DNA from: Actinoplanes sp. L3-i22
Lineage (GTDB): Bacteria > Actinomycetota > Actinomycetes > Mycobacteriales > Micromonosporaceae
DNA: 64,000 nucleotides
Direction: 5' to 3'
NCBI RefSeq assembly: GCF_019704555.1
Contig: NZ_AP024745.1
Location: 504,501 to 568,500, forward strand
The notes under the pieces were generated by a model. It made no database searches. It had not been told where the DNA came from and worked only from the letters and a program-made list of their open reading frames with translations. The translations under genes and the position numbers were made by a program. Positions 41,453-50,115 of this stretch are shown here, in pieces (the first letter of the stretch is position 1; each line of letters opens with the position of its first letter).

Positions 41453-42229
41453 TCAGGCCAGCCGATATCCCCAGGTCAGGCGCAGCGCTGGGAGGCTCCA
41501 GTGCTCGATGGCCGGGCGCAGTTGGTGCCTGGCGGCGTGTTGTGCAGCCGTGCGGGCTTCGTCGCGGAGCCGGTCACGGACCGCGGCGGCGTGGTGGATG
41601 TCGTGCCGGGCCGCTCGTTCCGCGACCGTGGCCAGTTGGTGACGCTGCTGCTGATGCGCGGCGATCGCCTGGAGGATGACCAGTTCCTGTTCCACGGGAT
41701 GCCGCCACGGGTCCCAGCCGTCACGGCCGGACAACGCGGCTGCCAACGCGGTGGCGGGCAGGTCGCCGCGTTCGACGGCGGCGCGGACGGTGCGGTGCAG
41801 GAACCGGGCCCGGTCGGTGACTTCGGTCGAGGTCCGCGCGGCCCACGGGGCGGTGAACACGGTCGTGGCCCGGCCCCGGGTCACCTGCTTCTCGGTCGCC
41901 TGCCAGGTCAGCCACAGGTCGTCGGCGCGCTGCCCGGCTTCACGCCACAGCTCCTGCCGATAACGGACCGCCTCGTCGGCGTGGGCCGCGGCGACCCGCG
42001 CCTGCGCGGCGTACCGGATCGCGGCGGCGGCGTCACGCCGGGCTTGTTCCCGGGCCTCGAGATGGCAGCGCAGCACGTTCACGATCGTCATCACCAGCCG
42101 GCCGGGACGGTGCACCGCCTGGGGGCTGGCCAGCAACATGACTGCGGGAACCGCGGCCACCATCAACATCATCCAGATGGCCACCGGGACCATCGGGTCG
42201 GTCAGCACCGTCTGCGGCACAGGGTTCAC
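41453..42229 (-). CDS. Membrane-anchored alanine/arginine-rich coiled-coil protein
   Basis: This encodes 258 residues from GTG. An N-terminal TM segment (about 16-34, AIWMMLMVAAVPAVMLLAS) is followed by a long helical region (REQARRDAAAAIRYAAQARVAAAHADEAVRYRQELWREAGQRADDLW) with coiled-coil character and abundant histidine, arginine and glutamine. No known domain. It lies in a stretch of uncharacterised genes left of the IS element. Confidence 0.65.
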   Translation of the reverse strand: MNPVPQTVLTDPMVPVAIWMMLMVAAVPAVMLLASPQAVHRPGRLVMTIVNVLRCHLEAREQARRDAAAAIRYAAQARVAAAHADEAVRYRQELWREAGQRADDLWLTWQATEKQVTRGRATTVFTAPWAARTSTEVTDRARFLHRTVRAAVERGDLPATALAAALSGRDGWDPWRHPVEQELVILQAIAAHQQQRHQLATVAERAARHDIHHAAAVRDRLRDEARTAAQHAARHQLRPAIEHWSLPALRLTWGYRLA

Positions 42230-42326
42230 CGTCGAAATCCTTACTGGAACGAGAAACGGGGCGGCGGACAGCCTTCGGCCATCGACGCGCTGGTGACATG
42301 CGGCGGGCGACCGCCTTCAACGCCTG

Positions 42327-42623
42327 CTAGATGGCAGCGGTGGGCGGCGCGCGGGAGACACCGATCGACACGGTGTTCTGCTGCGTCAGGACCTGCTCGC
42401 GATCGGCGACCACGACAGCGGCCGTCGTATTGTCCTCGGCCGTGGAATCACTCGGCCGGTCAGCTGAGCCGCCGTGTTGGTGCCCGCTGACCGCGGCGGG
42501 TCGGCCGGCCGCTGAACGCCGGACACCGGCCGAGCCGTGCGCGGCGGTCAGCGCCAGGGCCAGAAGGACGGGCAGACAGCGGCGGAACACACCGCGCGCC
42601 ACGTCCTTGATCACGTCAACCAC
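42327..42623 (-). CDS. Short secreted hypothetical protein
   Basis: This encodes about 98 residues if it starts at the GTG at 42623; GTG 42614 is also possible. A basic N-terminus and hydrophobic core (CLPVLLALALTAAHG) look like a signal peptide, followed by a polar low-complexity domain. Third positions are mostly G or C, which supports coding. No ribosome binding site is clear, so this is tentative. It precedes the 41453-42229 gene on the same strand. Confidence 0.42.
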   Translation of the reverse strand: MVDVIKDVARGVFRRCLPVLLALALTAAHGSAGVRRSAAGRPAAVSGHQHGGSADRPSDSTAEDNTTAAVVVADREQVLTQQNTVSIGVSRAPPTAAI

Positions 42624-42771
42624 GGTACGCACCGACCGTCCCCACACCGGGCTGGCACGCGCAGCACCACGGAGTGACGTCACGCGAATTTCACTGCCGC
42701 AGGCTAGGGCGTGTTTTAGAAGTTGGGTTTTGCCGGTGAGGGTCACGGCGTGGCGGTCATCGATAACTGAA

Positions 42772-42826
42772 GAGGTCTCCGGTAAGTGGTTCAGCGACCA
42801 AGCTAGAACTTCATACCGGAGACCTC
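42772..42826 (+). promoter_or_regulatory. Inverted repeat sequestering the transposase ribosome binding site
   Basis: GAGGTCTCCGGT (42772-42783) is the exact complement of ACCGGAGACCTC (42815-42826), which holds GGAG and abuts the GTG start at 42827. RNA entering from outside would fold and hide the start, a known way for IS elements to avoid activation by read-through. Confidence 0.7.
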
Positions 42827-43720
42827 GTGGCCACCTTAGCGGTGACGACGCGGCATGACCTCACCGACGCTCAGTGGCAGCGGCTTGCTCCGTTGCTGCC
42901 GGCTGTGTCGGGGAACGGGCGGCCGCCGAAGTGGACGAAACGGCAGCTCATCAACGGGATCCGCTGGCGGATCCGGAACGGGGTTCCGTGGCGGGACGTC
43001 GCCGCCGTCTATCCGCCCTGGCCTACCGTCTATGGACTGTTTCGCCGCTGGCAACGCGACGGCACCTGGGACAGCATCCTGGCCGCTCTGCAGGCCCATG
43101 CCGATGCGGCCGGCCGGATCCGCTGGGACATCAGCCTCGACTCGATGACCAGCCGCGCCCATCAGCACGCGGCCGGTGCTCGCCGCGACGGGCAGTTGCA
43201 GAAGGAGCCGCCCGGCGGCGTGCACACCGAACCTGATGATCACGGCCTGGGGCGGTCGCGGGGCGGGTTGACCACCAAGACGCATCTGGCCTGTGAGCAG
43301 GGGCAGAAGGTCATGGCGTTCATCGTGACCGCCGGGCAGTGCGGGGACAGTCCGCAGTTCATCCCGGTCCTGTCCAGGATCCGGGTCGGCCGGCCCGGCG
43401 GTGGCCGGCCCCGGACCCGCCCCGACACGGTCCTCGCCGACAAGGCCTACACCTCGAAAGAAAACCGTTCCTACCTGCGTAAACGCGGAATCCGGGCGTG
43501 CATTCCCAGCAAGAGTGACCAGGACGCCCACCGCAAAGCCAAAGGCCGCAAAGGCGGCCGGCCACCCGCTTTCGACCGGCTCGTCTACCGGCAACGCCAC
43601 GCCGTCGAATGCGGCATCAACCGCCTCAAACGCCACCGCGGCGTCGCGACCCGCTACGACAAACTTGCCGTCCGCTACCAGGCAGTTCTGACCATCACCA
43701 TCATCTGCGAGTGGCTCTGA
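42827..43720 (+). CDS. IS5-family transposase
   Basis: This encodes 297 residues in one frame, from GTG. An N-terminal DUF4096-like domain ([29 protein letters not shown]) is followed by a DDE domain: first D in [12 protein letters not shown], second in [14 protein letters not shown], and E in [23 protein letters not shown]. Many relatives need a frameshift between two ORFs; this copy does not. It appears intact and the element may be active. Confidence 0.93.
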   Translation: MATLAVTTRHDLTDAQWQRLAPLLPAVSGNGRPPKWTKRQLINGIRWRIRNGVPWRDVAAVYPPWPTVYGLFRRWQRDGTWDSILAALQAHADAAGRIRWDISLDSMTSRAHQHAAGARRDGQLQKEPPGGVHTEPDDHGLGRSRGGLTTKTHLACEQGQKVMAFIVTAGQCGDSPQFIPVLSRIRVGRPGGGRPRTRPDTVLADKAYTSKENRSYLRKRGIRACIPSKSDQDAHRKAKGRKGGRPPAFDRLVYRQRHAVECGINRLKRHRGVATRYDKLAVRYQAVLTITIICEWL

Positions 43721-43739
43721 CCTGCTTATGAAACACGCC

Positions 43740-44177
43740 CTAGGTCCAGGTTGCGCCCGAGACTGCGCCGTGCCCGCCTGCCGAGCGGAATGTGGTGAGG
43801 TCGGCCGCGAGCTTGTCGTCATCGAGCTCATCCAGATCGATCCCGGCCACCACGACGTCCAGTCGGGTCAACTCTTCCGGATGGGCGGCCCAATATTCCG
43901 CAGGGACCCGGCGGACGACGGCCGACAGCAGGTCTCCCGGGTAGCAATCCCCCTCCGCGAGCGGGTCATGCTCAAGCACGGCCAGTGCCTCGGGCACTAA
44001 CACCGGCACGCCCACCTGCTGGCCGAGCATGATTCTCAGATCCTCGACCGCCAACTCGCCGATCGGTTTGCGCCGCAGCCGGTGAACCGTGGCAATGAGC
44101 CCGGTCGCATCAGCCGCCGCGTCGCCCCAAGCGTCGCCCTCAAGCTCTTCGAGCGATTGCTCCCGTGCGCCGGTCAT
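43740..44177 (-). CDS. CdiI-family contact-dependent inhibition immunity protein
   Basis: This encodes 145 residues. SLEELEGDAWGD, LIATVHRLRRKPIGELAVEDLRIMLGQQVGVPVLVPEALAVLEHDPLAEGDCYPGDLL matches the CdiI immunity family (Pfam CdiI_2 as I recall it). Such proteins neutralise a matching toxin in the cytoplasm. No toxin gene adjoins it, so it is an orphan immunity gene. Its TAG stop lies at the IS target site (43740-43742): the insertion kept the stop codon and left the protein unchanged. Confidence 0.83.
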   Translation of the reverse strand: MTGAREQSLEELEGDAWGDAAADATGLIATVHRLRRKPIGELAVEDLRIMLGQQVGVPVLVPEALAVLEHDPLAEGDCYPGDLLSAVVRRVPAEYWAAHPEELTRLDVVVAGIDLDELDDDKLAADLTTFRSAGGHGAVSGATWT

Positions 44178-44310
44178 GGCACCTCCCTTCCTCCGGAGAC
44201 ACCGTCCCTCGTGGTGAGTACACAGCGTGTGGTGTCTGTCGTCGCCCGCTTAAAGTAGGCCGCTGACCCGGGCGGAAGGCAACGATGGCGAAGCTGGTCA
44301 GGAGGACGGG

Positions 44311-45095
44311 ATGAAGAAATCCACCGCACCGGCGCAGCGGCGGCCGCGAGCCGGTCGATGGGAGTCCCAGCTGTCCGCCTGGATGCGGGACGTGGCCGAC
44401 CCGCCGGAGCTTCCCCAGCCCGCGGCTCCCGGGCTCGGCCTGCAGTTCGAGCTGGTGAACGGATACCTGCCGCGAACCCGCAGAACCGGCCGGCGGATCT
44501 CGATGCGCCCGGTCCTGCCCGCTCGCTGACGCTGCTGCGCCAGGCCAGCCTGGACGTGGCACTGGTCGACGAGCAACACCGGGCAGTTTCGTCGACGAAA
44601 CTCGACCTGCTCGTGGAGCAGCTCACCGACATCGCCGCGGAGGGTCACCGCACCCTGGTCTTCAGCCAGTTCACCCGGTTCCTCGGCGCCGCTCGCGAGC
44701 GGCTGGCGCAGGCCGGCATCGCGTGCGTGTACCTGGACGGCGCCACCCGCAATCGCAAGCGGGTCATCGAGGAGTTCAAGGCCGGTGCCGCACCGGTCTT
44801 CCTGATCAGCCTGAAGGCCGGCGGATTCGGCCTGAACCTGACCGAGGCGGACTACTGCATCCTGCTCGACCCGTGGTGGAACCCGGCGACGGAGGCGCAG
44901 GCGGTGGACCGGACGCACCGCATCGGGCAGACCCGGAGCGTGATGGTCTATCGCCTGGTGGCGCGCAACACCATCGAGGAGAAGGTGATGGCCTTGCAGG
45001 CGCGCAAGGCCGAACTGTTCGCCGGGGTGATGGACGGCGGAGAGTTCGCGTCGGCCGCGATCACCGCCGCCGACATCCGCGAACTCCTCGCCTAG
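44311..45095 (+). pseudogene. SNF2-type helicase remnant with a large internal deletion
   Basis: The start (ATG 44311) encodes an SNF2-helicase N-terminal piece (WESQLSAWMRDVADPP, LGLQFELVNGY, RISMRPVLPAR) that stops at 44529. From about 44527 another frame continues with the C-terminal helicase half: KLDLLVEQLTDIAAEGHRTLVFSQFTRFL, YLDGATRNR, LISLKAGGFGLNLTEADYCILLDPWWNPATEAQAVDRTHRIGQTR. The Walker A/DExH lobe, several hundred residues, is missing and the join is out of frame. A full-length relative would be about 900-1100 residues. The protein cannot be functional. Confidence 0.85.
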
Positions 45096-45129
45096 CCGGC
45101 CGTTCGACTCGGCCTTTTCGGTGCTGCGG

Positions 45130-48100
45130 TCAGCGGCCGGCGGCGTCGGCCAGGGCGCGCTCGACCGGGACCGGGCGGCCCAGGTAGAAGCCCTGGCCGA
45201 GGCGGACGCCGCAGGCCATCAGGGCGTCCCGCTGGGGGGCGGACTCGATGCCCTCGGCGATCACCGTGCAGTTGTTCATCTCGGCGAACTCCACCACGGT
45301 GCGGATCGCGACCTGGCGGGCGCTCTCCGTCTCGACGCCGGCGAGGGAGGCCGGGCCGAGTTTCAGGATGGCCGGCTTCAACGCCTCCATCTTGGACAGC
45401 GTGTCGTATCCGGCGCCGGCGTCGTCGATGGCGAAGCGGAAGCCGGTGGGGAACCGTTCCAGGTCGGCGAGCTCCGGGCTCGGGACCTCCAGGACGATCG
45501 GGCGGTCGGCCTCGTCGAGCAGCGGCGCCAGCTCCTCCGGACGGCGCAGCAGCTCCGGGGAGACGTTGATGCCCAGCCAGGTGCCGGCCGGGAGGGAGCC
45601 GGCCGACGCCAGCGCGGCCCGGATCAGCGCCGCGTCCAGGTCGATGTGCAGGCCCTGGTCCTGTGCAGTGGCCAGGCCGCGCTGCGGGGAGGTGCCGTCG
45701 GCGAACCGGGTGAGCGCCTCGTACCCGACGACCGTGCCGGACTCCAGCTCGAAGATCGGCTGGAAGACGGTGAAGAAGCTGAACTCCTCGAACGAGTGCG
45801 ACGAGTCCGGCGACTTGCCGGTGGCGGTCGGCCGGCGGCCGGGCTCCGCGTGGCCGGCGCGGACCGCGACCAGGCCGGTCCCGCCCCGCTCGTTGCCGTA
45901 GTGCAGCACCGACGCCCAGTCGCCGATCGCGCCGTTGCCGGTGGTCGCGGGAGCCGGGGCCGACGTGACGGCCTTGGTGCTCCGGGACCGTTTACGGGGC
46001 GCGACCGGGCGGTACAGCCAGGCACGCAGGTGGGCGAAGAGGTCGGCGATCGTGTTGCCGACACCGACGAAGGCGATCATCGCGTACAGGGAAAGCACTA
46101 GGTTGAATCCGGCGAATGCCAGGTTGTTCCAGAAACGGAACTCGACGTCGCGGACGACGGTGTATGCCGAGAACGCGATCAGGCTGAGCGGCGCGAGCAG
46201 GTAGAAGGCCGCCGCCGTGGTCCGGTCGCGGACCTTCGGCGTACGTTTGAATTGGCTTTTCTCGCCGGTGAGAAGTTGCAACAGCGACGCGAAGCTGCCG
46301 GAAAGATTGACCGGCAGCAGGATCAGGTTGAAACCGTAGATCCGGAGCACGTCCAGGCGTTTGTAGCCGTTCGCCTTCAAATCGGCGGACATCATCATGA
46401 AGTACGGCACCGACACCAGCAGCAGCACCGGGTTGAGCAGATCGCTGTTGAACGGGTAGAGCAGCATGACCACCAGGCAGATGGAGCTCCAGAAGATCGA
46501 GGCCATGTAGTTCACCCGCAGGAACAGCTCACCGAAACGGTTCTTCTGGCCGCGCCCGCGCCGCGCCCGGAACTGGTCCTTGAGCCGGGAGAGAATCAGC
46601 AGGCCGCCGTTCGCCCAGCGCTGACGCTGAATGGCGAGCGAGCCGAAATCCGGTGGTGTCGCGCTGTATGCGAGCCGTTCGGGATAGTTGTACAGCGTCC
46701 AGCCGTGCACCCCGAGATCGATTGTCGACTCGGTGTCCTCGATGACCGTCCGGTCCTGGATGTAGCGCTTGATCTCCCAGTCACCCTCGTAAGCCACCAC
46801 ACAGATGTCATCCAAAGCCTTTTTTCGCAGTACGGCGTTGGCCCCGACCCAGAACGTCGCGTCATATTGCGTCATGCCCTGGTGCACGATGTGCTGGATG
46901 TCGGTGGTCGCGCCGGAAATGCGCTCGACGCGGGTGGCCGCGCCCGGGAATGCGCTGTACGGCGTCTGGGTCACCGCGACCCCGGAATACGCGCCCTGTT
47001 CCATCATGTGCACGAGCCGCAGGCAGTAATCCGGCATCAGCACGCTGTCGGCGTCCAGGGTCAGCACGTAATCCGGGCTCGGCACGTTCAGCTCGCCCCG
47101 GCCCGCGCCGGCGTTCACCAGCGCCACCCCGAGCGGGGTGTGCACCTGCTGAAAGCTGCCGCCCATCAGCCCGATGTAGCTGTTCAGGTTCATCGCCTTG
47201 TTGGGCTCGTGCGACAGCGACACGTACCGTTTGCGCTCGAAACCGGTCACCTGCGCGTCGAAGATCGCGAGCAGCCGGCGGTAGAGCTGGACGAGCCGGG
47301 CCACCGGCAGGGTGGCGTTCTCCTCGGCGCCCCGCTCCAGCGCCCCGCCGATCGTGGCCAGTTCGGCGCCGAGCTGGCCGACGATGTGGTCGACGAAGAA
47401 CACGTCGGTGTGGTCGATCATCTCCTGGCGCCGGCCGAGGTCGTCGAGCCAGTCACTCGCGGCCCGGTACTCGACGGCCAGCTCACGCATGTCGGCGGTG
47501 GTGCCGGTCCGCTGCTCGCGCTCGTCAAGGGCGCGCTCGAACCGTTCGTACGCGTCCTGCGCCCGCCCGAACGGCACCGCCATCTCGCCCTCGATCGTGC
47601 CCGGCAGCCGGCGCGCGGCCAGCAGCAGATCACGCGCGGCCCGGGTCCGCGGCTGCTGCGGGTCGTCGATCAGCAGCACCACCCGGAGGCCGGGGTACTC
47701 CTGCAGCGCGGCGGAGAGCAGCGTGGTCCGGATGACCCGCTCGTCCTCCTGGTACGACGGGACCAGCACGGTCACCGTCGGCGTCCGGGGCTTGGCCAGG
47801 AACGCGTCCAGCACGATCCGCGGCGCGCGCTGGTGCGCCCGGCTCCGGTAGAAGTAGCCGATCCGGGTGATCAGGTAGGCCGTGGCCGACGCCATCAGAC
47901 CGGTGATGACCAGCAGGTAGACGATCGCCTCGACGGCCAGCCGCGCGGAATGCGCCTTGCCGACGACGAACTGCTCGAAGATCGTGTACGCGACGTACCC
48001 GGTCCAGACCGCGATGGTGAGCACCACCGCCAGTCGGCCGCGGGCGATCCGCCCCTCCGAGATGGGCGGCGGGATCACCGGATGCGGAGCCGACCGGCGA

Positions 48101-48159
48101 TCCGCCCCCCACTGGCGCCGGTTGTCCGGCCGTAGCCGGGGCACCGCGTTGCGCTCCAT
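45130..48159 (-). CDS. Family 2 glycosyltransferase fused to an EAL (c-di-GMP phosphodiesterase) domain
   Basis: This encodes 1009 residues. Two TM segments (44-66, 77-99), a GT2 catalytic domain (about 125-520) with TVTVLVPSYQEDE, DAD (369-371), EDTES (474-478) and QRQRW (511-515), then more TM segments (about 553-590, 605-632, 650-670, 680-705). A Pro/Ala linker leads to an EAL domain (about 792-1005): VFQPIF, E814, N865, E891, D912-D913, K933, E969 and Q989, so the usual metal and catalytic residues are present although DDFGTG reads DDAGAG. The design suggests a membrane polysaccharide synthase regulated by, or hydrolysing, c-di-GMP. It is divergent from the GH18 gene. Confidence 0.88.
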   Translation of the reverse strand: MERNAVPRLRPDNRRQWGADRRSAPHPVIPPPISEGRIARGRLAVVLTIAVWTGYVAYTIFEQFVVGKAHSARLAVEAIVYLLVITGLMASATAYLITRIGYFYRSRAHQRAPRIVLDAFLAKPRTPTVTVLVPSYQEDERVIRTTLLSAALQEYPGLRVVLLIDDPQQPRTRAARDLLLAARRLPGTIEGEMAVPFGRAQDAYERFERALDEREQRTGTTADMRELAVEYRAASDWLDDLGRRQEMIDHTDVFFVDHIVGQLGAELATIGGALERGAEENATLPVARLVQLYRRLLAIFDAQVTGFERKRYVSLSHEPNKAMNLNSYIGLMGGSFQQVHTPLGVALVNAGAGRGELNVPSPDYVLTLDADSVLMPDYCLRLVHMMEQGAYSGVAVTQTPYSAFPGAATRVERISGATTDIQHIVHQGMTQYDATFWVGANAVLRKKALDDICVVAYEGDWEIKRYIQDRTVIEDTESTIDLGVHGWTLYNYPERLAYSATPPDFGSLAIQRQRWANGGLLILSRLKDQFRARRGRGQKNRFGELFLRVNYMASIFWSSICLVVMLLYPFNSDLLNPVLLLVSVPYFMMMSADLKANGYKRLDVLRIYGFNLILLPVNLSGSFASLLQLLTGEKSQFKRTPKVRDRTTAAAFYLLAPLSLIAFSAYTVVRDVEFRFWNNLAFAGFNLVLSLYAMIAFVGVGNTIADLFAHLRAWLYRPVAPRKRSRSTKAVTSAPAPATTGNGAIGDWASVLHYGNERGGTGLVAVRAGHAEPGRRPTATGKSPDSSHSFEEFSFFTVFQPIFELESGTVVGYEALTRFADGTSPQRGLATAQDQGLHIDLDAALIRAALASAGSLPAGTWLGINVSPELLRRPEELAPLLDEADRPIVLEVPSPELADLERFPTGFRFAIDDAGAGYDTLSKMEALKPAILKLGPASLAGVETESARQVAIRTVVEFAEMNNCTVIAEGIESAPQRDALMACGVRLGQGFYLGRPVPVERALADAAGR

Positions 48160-48325
48160 AGGTCGTCCTCCACCCGAATCGTCGAACGGATCGGACCGCT
48201 CACCTGTCCATCGGAGGAGAACGGCGGTTGCATGAAGGGTTTTCGCAGGTTAAACCTCGGTTCCTTGATTCGGGGCCGGTGCTGCCGATTCGGAAGGGGA
48301 AGACTCCGATGAAGGTGAGCACCCC

Positions 48326-49897
48326 ATGCCGGACGACGACCCGCTGGCCGACCCGAACTGGCAGGAACCGGACCAACCGGCCGAGAAGCTGTCCTGGCTG
48401 CGCATGTTGTTCCTGGTCCTGGTGGTGGGCGCGGTCGGGGCCGGCAGCACGGCCGCCGTCATGCGCTATCGGGACGCCGGGACCCGGGTGAAGTCGTGGG
48501 CGGTGCCGTACGTCGACGTCACGCTCACGCCGACGTTCGAGTTCCAGGACCCGGACGCCAACCCGGCGAACGACGTGGCGCTGGCCTTCGTGGTCGCCGA
48601 CCCGACCGACGGCTGCGCGCCGAGCTGGGGTGGCGCGTACACGCTCGACGAGGCGGCCGCCTCCCTGGAACTGGACCGCCGGATCAGCCAGCTGCGCGCG
48701 GCCGGCGGCGACATCATGCTCAGCGTCGGCGGGCTGACGAACAAGGAACTCGCGGTGGCCTGCGCGGACCAGGCCCGGCTGACCGACGCGTACCGTCAGC
48801 TGGTCAAACGATATGACCTGGCCACGCTCGACCTGGACGTGGAGGGCACGGCACTGGCCGACCAGGCGTCGCTGCGACGGCGGGCGACCGCGCTGAAGGT
48901 GATCCAGACGGAACGGGCGGCGGCCGGGCACCCGCTGGCGATCTGGCTGACCGTGCCGGTCACGCCGCAGGGACTGACCGCCGACGGCGTCGCCGCGGTG
49001 CGCACGACGCTGGAGGGCGGCGTGACACTGCGCGGCGTCAACGTGATGACCATGGACTACGGATCGGCCGGCTCCGGCCCGGACATGCTCGACCTGGCCA
49101 CCAGCGCCCTGACCGGCACCCACAAGCAGCTCACCGACCTCTACCTGCGGCTCGGCGTGCAGCTCAACGCGGCGCAGGTGTGGTCGCGGATCGGCGCGAC
49201 CCCGATGATCGGCCAGAACGACGTCGACGCCGAGCGCTTCACCGTCACGGACGCGGCGGGCCTGGCCGGCTTCGCCGTGGACAAGGGCCTCGGGCGGGTC
49301 TCGATGTGGTCGCTGAACCGGGACTCGCGCTGCAAGGGGACGTTCACCAACGTCGTCGTGCACTCCAACACCTGCAGCGGTGTGGACCAGGCCGCGCTGG
49401 CGTTCTCCAAGGTCTTCGCCGGCCTGCCCGGCACCGCGATCGGCAGCACCAGCCGGGACGCGGTGCAGATCCCGGACCGGCAGGCGACCGTCGACGATCC
49501 GGCCACCAGCCCGTACCCGGTGTGGCGGCTCACCGCGCAGTACGTCGGTGGCTACAAGGTGGTCTGGCACAGCGTCGTCTACCAGGCGAAATGGGCCAAC
49601 ACCGGGGCTGACCCGTCGGCTGACGACAGCGGCGGCACCCCGAACCCGTGGTCGGTGATCGGGCCGGTCACCCCGGGCGACACCAAGCCGACGCCGACGC
49701 CGCAGGTCACCGGCGTGACCGCGGTCTGGAACCCGGCGGGCGACTATCGCCGGGGCGATCGGGTGACATTCGGGGGGCTTCCGTACGAGGCTCGCTGGAC
49801 GACCAAGGGTGATGCGCCGTCGACCGAGTATCCCGTCGATCCGTCCGAGCCGTGGGCGCCGCTGTTCACGGTGCCGGGGGAGCCGGTGGTCAACTGA
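48326..49897 (+). CDS. Membrane-anchored GH18 chitinase-like protein with two chitin-binding modules
   Basis: This encodes 523 residues. A cytoplasmic N-terminus and TM (about 24-46) are followed by a GH18-like barrel with DLDVE (169-173) as the catalytic DxDxE; the first aspartate of the longer DxxDxDxE motif is alanine. WLTVPVTPQGLTADG and the late VSMWSLNRD fit the fold. Two C-terminal CBM5/12-like modules (about 395-440: YPVWRLTAQYVGGYKVVW; about 470-515: VWNPAGDYRRGDRVTF) bind chitin-like glycans. It is divergent from the GT-EAL gene, so it may trim or anchor that polymer. Confidence 0.83.
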   Translation: MPDDDPLADPNWQEPDQPAEKLSWLRMLFLVLVVGAVGAGSTAAVMRYRDAGTRVKSWAVPYVDVTLTPTFEFQDPDANPANDVALAFVVADPTDGCAPSWGGAYTLDEAAASLELDRRISQLRAAGGDIMLSVGGLTNKELAVACADQARLTDAYRQLVKRYDLATLDLDVEGTALADQASLRRRATALKVIQTERAAAGHPLAIWLTVPVTPQGLTADGVAAVRTTLEGGVTLRGVNVMTMDYGSAGSGPDMLDLATSALTGTHKQLTDLYLRLGVQLNAAQVWSRIGATPMIGQNDVDAERFTVTDAAGLAGFAVDKGLGRVSMWSLNRDSRCKGTFTNVVVHSNTCSGVDQAALAFSKVFAGLPGTAIGSTSRDAVQIPDRQATVDDPATSPYPVWRLTAQYVGGYKVVWHSVVYQAKWANTGADPSADDSGGTPNPWSVIGPVTPGDTKPTPTPQVTGVTAVWNPAGDYRRGDRVTFGGLPYEARWTTKGDAPSTEYPVDPSEPWAPLFTVPGEPVVN

Positions 49898-50115
49898 TGG
49901 GTGGGCGGGCCGAGGTCGGCCCGCCCACGCTTGCTGTTCCGTATCACATCGGGTCGGTCGGTGGGCGTTGTCCACAGTGGTGGTCTGTCCACAGGGTGCC
50001 CACGTGATCTTCGGCTTTCCCGCGATAATTACCGGTGTGGAGGTGGCCCCCCTCAGGGAGGGCGGGTCCTGCTCAGTTACCGCCGGTCATGATCGACAGG
50101 GGGTGCCGTAGCCGG

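Larger units (their letters stand above)
42707..43740 (+). mobile_element. IS5-family insertion sequence (IS427-like)
   Basis: The 1034-bp element has terminal inverted repeats GGGCGTGTTTTAGAAG (left, from 42707) and the complement of CTTATGAAACACGCCC (right, ending 43740), 14 of 16 positions matching. It is flanked by TA on both sides inside the target CTAG, as is known for the IS427 group. It carries one transposase gene. The right end abuts the stop codon of the CdiI-like gene. Confidence 0.9.
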
